From: Leuconostoc mesenteroides subsp. mesenteroides ATCC 8293
GTDB lineage: Bacteria > Bacillota > Bacilli > Lactobacillales > Lactobacillaceae
Length of the DNA stretch: 64,000 bases
Reading direction: 5' to 3'
Assembly: GCF_000014445.1 (NCBI RefSeq)
Contig: NC_008531.1
Coordinates: forward strand, 1,974,397 to 2,038,396
In this document: one piece after another, positions 61,698-64,000 of the stretch
Layout of the letters: each line of letters starts with the position of its first letter
Position numbering within the stretch: the stretch's first letter is position 1
Made by a program: the position numbers and the translations under genes
The notes under the pieces: generated by a model
What the model was told of the DNA's origin: nothing
Seen by the model: the letters and a program-made list of their open reading frames with translations, nothing else
Database searches by the model: none

Positions 61698-62639
61698 CTA
61701 GTTATTTATCAATGTCATAAGAATCGGAACCACTACCAAACTAAGAATTGTTGATTCAGTTACCATGATTGCTGCATAATCAGCATCCGCACCATACAAA
61801 CTAGCCACTACTGGCGCATTTGTCATAACTGGCATTGCTGACTGCAAGATAAATACTTGTTTCATTAGATGTGGCACATCAGCCTTCCATAGGAGGAAAA
61901 ACATGACAATTGGGGCCAAAATAAAACGACCAAATAATATGCCTAAGCTATATTTATTGAACTCCATATTTCTCAAGCCTGCGCGCTGCACAGCAATACC
62001 AATAAAGAACATTGATAGTGGCACAGTTAAGTTACCTATGTATTGTAAATCAGAAACCACAAATGTTGGCAGTTTAACATCTGTCCAAACAAAGATGATC
62101 CCTAAGATAAAGCCAAGCAATGGTGGTGAAAAAACCTTTGATAGCGTTGCCCTGATATCAAATTTCCACGCGCCTTCTCCATCACGCTGAATGAGATAAG
62201 TGCCTAATGTCCAAAAAAAAGTCGTGTTCACCATATAATAAACTAACACATACGGTAGACTTTTAACACCAAACAAAGCCATATTTATTGGTAAGCCGAC
62301 AAATACAGTATTTGAATTGAAAAACATTGATTGAAAAAGGCCACGGCGATTTTTTCGAATACCTAAAGCTCGTGCAAATCCAACCGAAATTGCAAATAAA
62401 ACTAGCATCGAGACAATTGGAAATTTAATTTCAGGTAATAAACGTATCAGTTCGCCTTTAGTGAAATCATGCGTTATCGTATTCACCATGTACATCGGCA
62501 ACGCAACCTGCGTCACAATACGTGCAATAATCTGGCCACTTTTATCCGTGAACCACTTTGCACTTGCCAATCCATAACCAATGGCAACCATTACTAGGAT
62601 CACCAAGACGCCCTGTATACTTTGTAAAAATACGCTCAA
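61698..62639 (-). CDS. AEC-family transporter (auxin efflux carrier/malate permease type)
   Basis: A 313-residue membrane protein with about ten helices. Typical motifs are VMVAIGYGLASAKWFTDKSG (about 15-34), FFNSNTVFVGLPINMALFG (about 105-123) and AMPVMTNAPVVASLYGADAD (about 262-281). Bacterial AEC members move malate, lactate-like or other organic anions. The start is TTG 62639 behind GGGGCAG. The substrate is unknown. Confidence 0.87.
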   Translation of the reverse strand: MSVFLQSIQGVLVILVMVAIGYGLASAKWFTDKSGQIIARIVTQVALPMYMVNTITHDFTKGELIRLLPEIKFPIVSMLVLFAISVGFARALGIRKNRRGLFQSMFFNSNTVFVGLPINMALFGVKSLPYVLVYYMVNTTFFWTLGTYLIQRDGEGAWKFDIRATLSKVFSPPLLGFILGIIFVWTDVKLPTFVVSDLQYIGNLTVPLSMFFIGIAVQRAGLRNMEFNKYSLGILFGRFILAPIVMFFLLWKADVPHLMKQVFILQSAMPVMTNAPVVASLYGADADYAAIMVTESTILSLVVVPILMTLINN

Positions 62640-62767
62640 AACACTGCCCCATTTATGTGAGAAATTTTAAAATTATTCACATAACATCATATCATTTACT
62701 AGTTTTGTTTGCACCATCTATATAAAAATATGCATAAAATCGATGATGAGCATACTAACATGTTAAA

Positions 62768-63391
62768 TTATTTTTTTTCAGGAAAAAAGTCGATTTCTCG
62801 CCCATTTAAGTCTTGTACTTCACGATAATTATTTGGATAATCAGCATGTAAAAATGCTTTATCTTGCTTTGATATTTGTATTGCTGACGTCAAAATGAGC
62901 CAGTTAATATTTTGCCCTAATGGCGGTGTTGTCAGCGATCCTGTGTATCGATAATAACTACGATTGTCAGGAATTAACTTCATTAATCCATCTGCATTAA
63001 CATGTTCGTCATAAATGTTTCGTACTTCGATACCGTTATCAGTATCTGCTGTTTCTCCAAAGACTGCTAACACTAACGTTTGATTGTCACGTTGGAAAAC
63101 AAAGTGAATCTCAGCATCATACCTCTTACCGTCTACAAGATGTTCTGCCCCATCGTGAAAATGAAATCTTTCTAATGCCCATACCGTCCCATCAACACGC
63201 AAATTACCTTGAACTAAAAACTGTTCTCCTATAATTCGATCGTCAGACTGGACTCGATCCTCAAAATGAATAATCAACTGACTGTTTTCTTGTTGTTGAA
63301 TGCTTGTCAACGGAATATCAATTGGTGATTGATAAATCGTGTCATCGGCCTTTCGCCAATCCTCTTGTTCTCTATAATCTAAGTGTTTCAT
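62768..63391 (-). CDS. Alpha-type carbonic anhydrase
   Basis: A 207-residue zinc enzyme interconverting CO2 and bicarbonate. YQSPIDIPL is at residues 20-28, and the three Zn ligands are His77, His79 (LERFHFHDG) and His96 (AEIHFVFQ). The C-terminal SLTTPPLGQNINWLIL is the family signature. I set the start at ATG 63391, with AGAGG 7 bases before it, giving a cytoplasmic protein. The frame is open 93 bases further and could add a hydrophobic segment, but that start has no support. Bicarbonate supply for carboxylation reactions is the likely role. Confidence 0.9.
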   Translation of the reverse strand: MKHLDYREQEDWRKADDTIYQSPIDIPLTSIQQQENSQLIIHFEDRVQSDDRIIGEQFLVQGNLRVDGTVWALERFHFHDGAEHLVDGKRYDAEIHFVFQRDNQTLVLAVFGETADTDNGIEVRNIYDEHVNADGLMKLIPDNRSYYRYTGSLTTPPLGQNINWLILTSAIQISKQDKAFLHADYPNNYREVQDLNGREIDFFPEKK

Positions 63392-63699
63392 CCGGGTACC
63401 TCTTAAATTTCTTACTATCGTATTTATATATAGTAAAGCAACAACAAAGAAAGTTCCCACAATATGCTCACAATGCACCATCAATTTTTGCTCCCCAGCA
63501 TCAATTGGTTCATTTATTCTAACACGTTTTATTTTGTGAAAATAATTATTAATGCATTTTGGTTGACCATCCTAACAAAAACGGCTCAAAAGCTATGATA
63601 ATTAAGGTTTTTTCAAAAATATTTATCAACTTTTTAGAGGAAAAACAGAAAATAAAATAGCTCCTTAATAAATTCTTTAACATTCACAATGTTATAAAA

Positions 63700-64000
63700 A
63701 CTTATCCTCTACCTGTTTACTCACGGTGTTTTTTAGCTTTTTACTAACATGCTCTTTCACAAGTTATCCACATATCCACAAGTTGTGAACTCACCCCTGT
63801 GGATAATGTTTATAAACAGCCTCAATTATTGTCCTTTCGCCCTTTTGCTTGTGTATAACAATGTTCATTTGTGGATAACCCACACATTTGTTCGTCTTAA
63901 TATCAACAACCCCTCTTTTTCATTGTCCACAACTGTTGATATTCTCTAAAGTTGTCGTTTGCCTGTGGAAAACTATTTTTCTTATTGTTATAATTATCTT
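63700..64000. other. Replication origin region with DnaA boxes (dnaA expected just to the right)
   Basis: A gene-free AT-rich segment from 63485 to the end holds perfect DnaA boxes TTATCCACA at 63764-63772 and, on the other strand, at 63798-63806 and 63870-63878. Near matches lie at 63772-63780, 63850-63858, 63923-63931 and 63964-63972. This density marks oriC upstream of dnaA in Firmicutes. dnaA itself is not in the window. Confidence 0.92.

Noticed and set aside
1..64000. CRISPR arrays, insertion sequences or prophage
   Set aside because: No regular spaced repeats, transposase or phage genes were seen in the window.

Overview
This window looks like a stretch of a Leuconostoc chromosome (Lactobacillales, low GC) that ends at the replication origin. 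The strongest taxonomic clue is the glucose-6-phosphate dehydrogenase at 8.4 kb, which closely matches my memory of the L. mesenteroides enzyme but carries scattered substitutions, so a related species is likely. The last 300 bases hold a cluster of DnaA boxes, and the dnaA gene should begin just beyond the right edge. yidC, rnpA and rpmH lie at 53-55 kb. Most genes are on the minus strand, so they run with a fork leaving this origin.

Layout. 0-1 kb: start of an NhaC-type transporter behind a tyrosine T-box. 1-8 kb: accessory redox genes (Old Yellow Enzyme, two aldo/keto reductases, HxlR and MarR regulators), a probable non-coding RNA with a perfect CcpA site, a nucleotidyltransferase-like gene and an MFS pump. 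8-20 kb: zwf, a D,D-carboxypeptidase-like protein, a zitR-type regulator with its operator and a binding protein, menE-menG, a Ni/Co transporter behind a leader-peptide attenuator, and a PadR/DUF1700/DUF4097 envelope module. 19-25 kb: leuABCD with an MFS transporter and a YrdC-like gene, behind a leucine leader peptide. 25-32 kb: a regulator plus sufCDSUB and a DUF59 gene, behind a second copy of the attenuator found at the Ni/Co gene. 32-35 kb: ilvD, a second DUF59 gene and a BASS transporter. 35-47 kb: 2-hydroxyacid dehydrogenase, tyrS with a T-box, a second PadR/DUF module, an esterase, gshA, a MacAB-like efflux system and a fused XRE-TetR regulator. 47-49 kb: a hydratase-family gene behind an isoleucine-rich leader peptide, a parS site and a degenerate tRNA-Ile-like sequence. 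49-64 kb: a YeiH/LysR pair, xpt, CorA, lepB, yidC-rnpA-rpmH, an FNR-like regulator with NADH oxidase, metabolic genes, alpha carbonic anhydrase and the origin.

The most interesting theme is branched-chain amino acid control. Four unannotated leader peptides end in Leu or Ile codons and precede intrinsic terminators. They sit before leuABCD, the suf operon, the Ni/Co transporter and a hydratase-family gene. Two of them (suf and Ni/Co) are clearly homologous: both have an 18-residue peptide with the pattern MNKxIKKxNxxLxxLLxS, the same three mutually pairing segments and the same promoter style. IlvD and LeuCD are Fe-S enzymes, so tying Suf output to branched-chain amino acid supply would make sense. 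That coupling is an inference; the sequence elements are seen directly.
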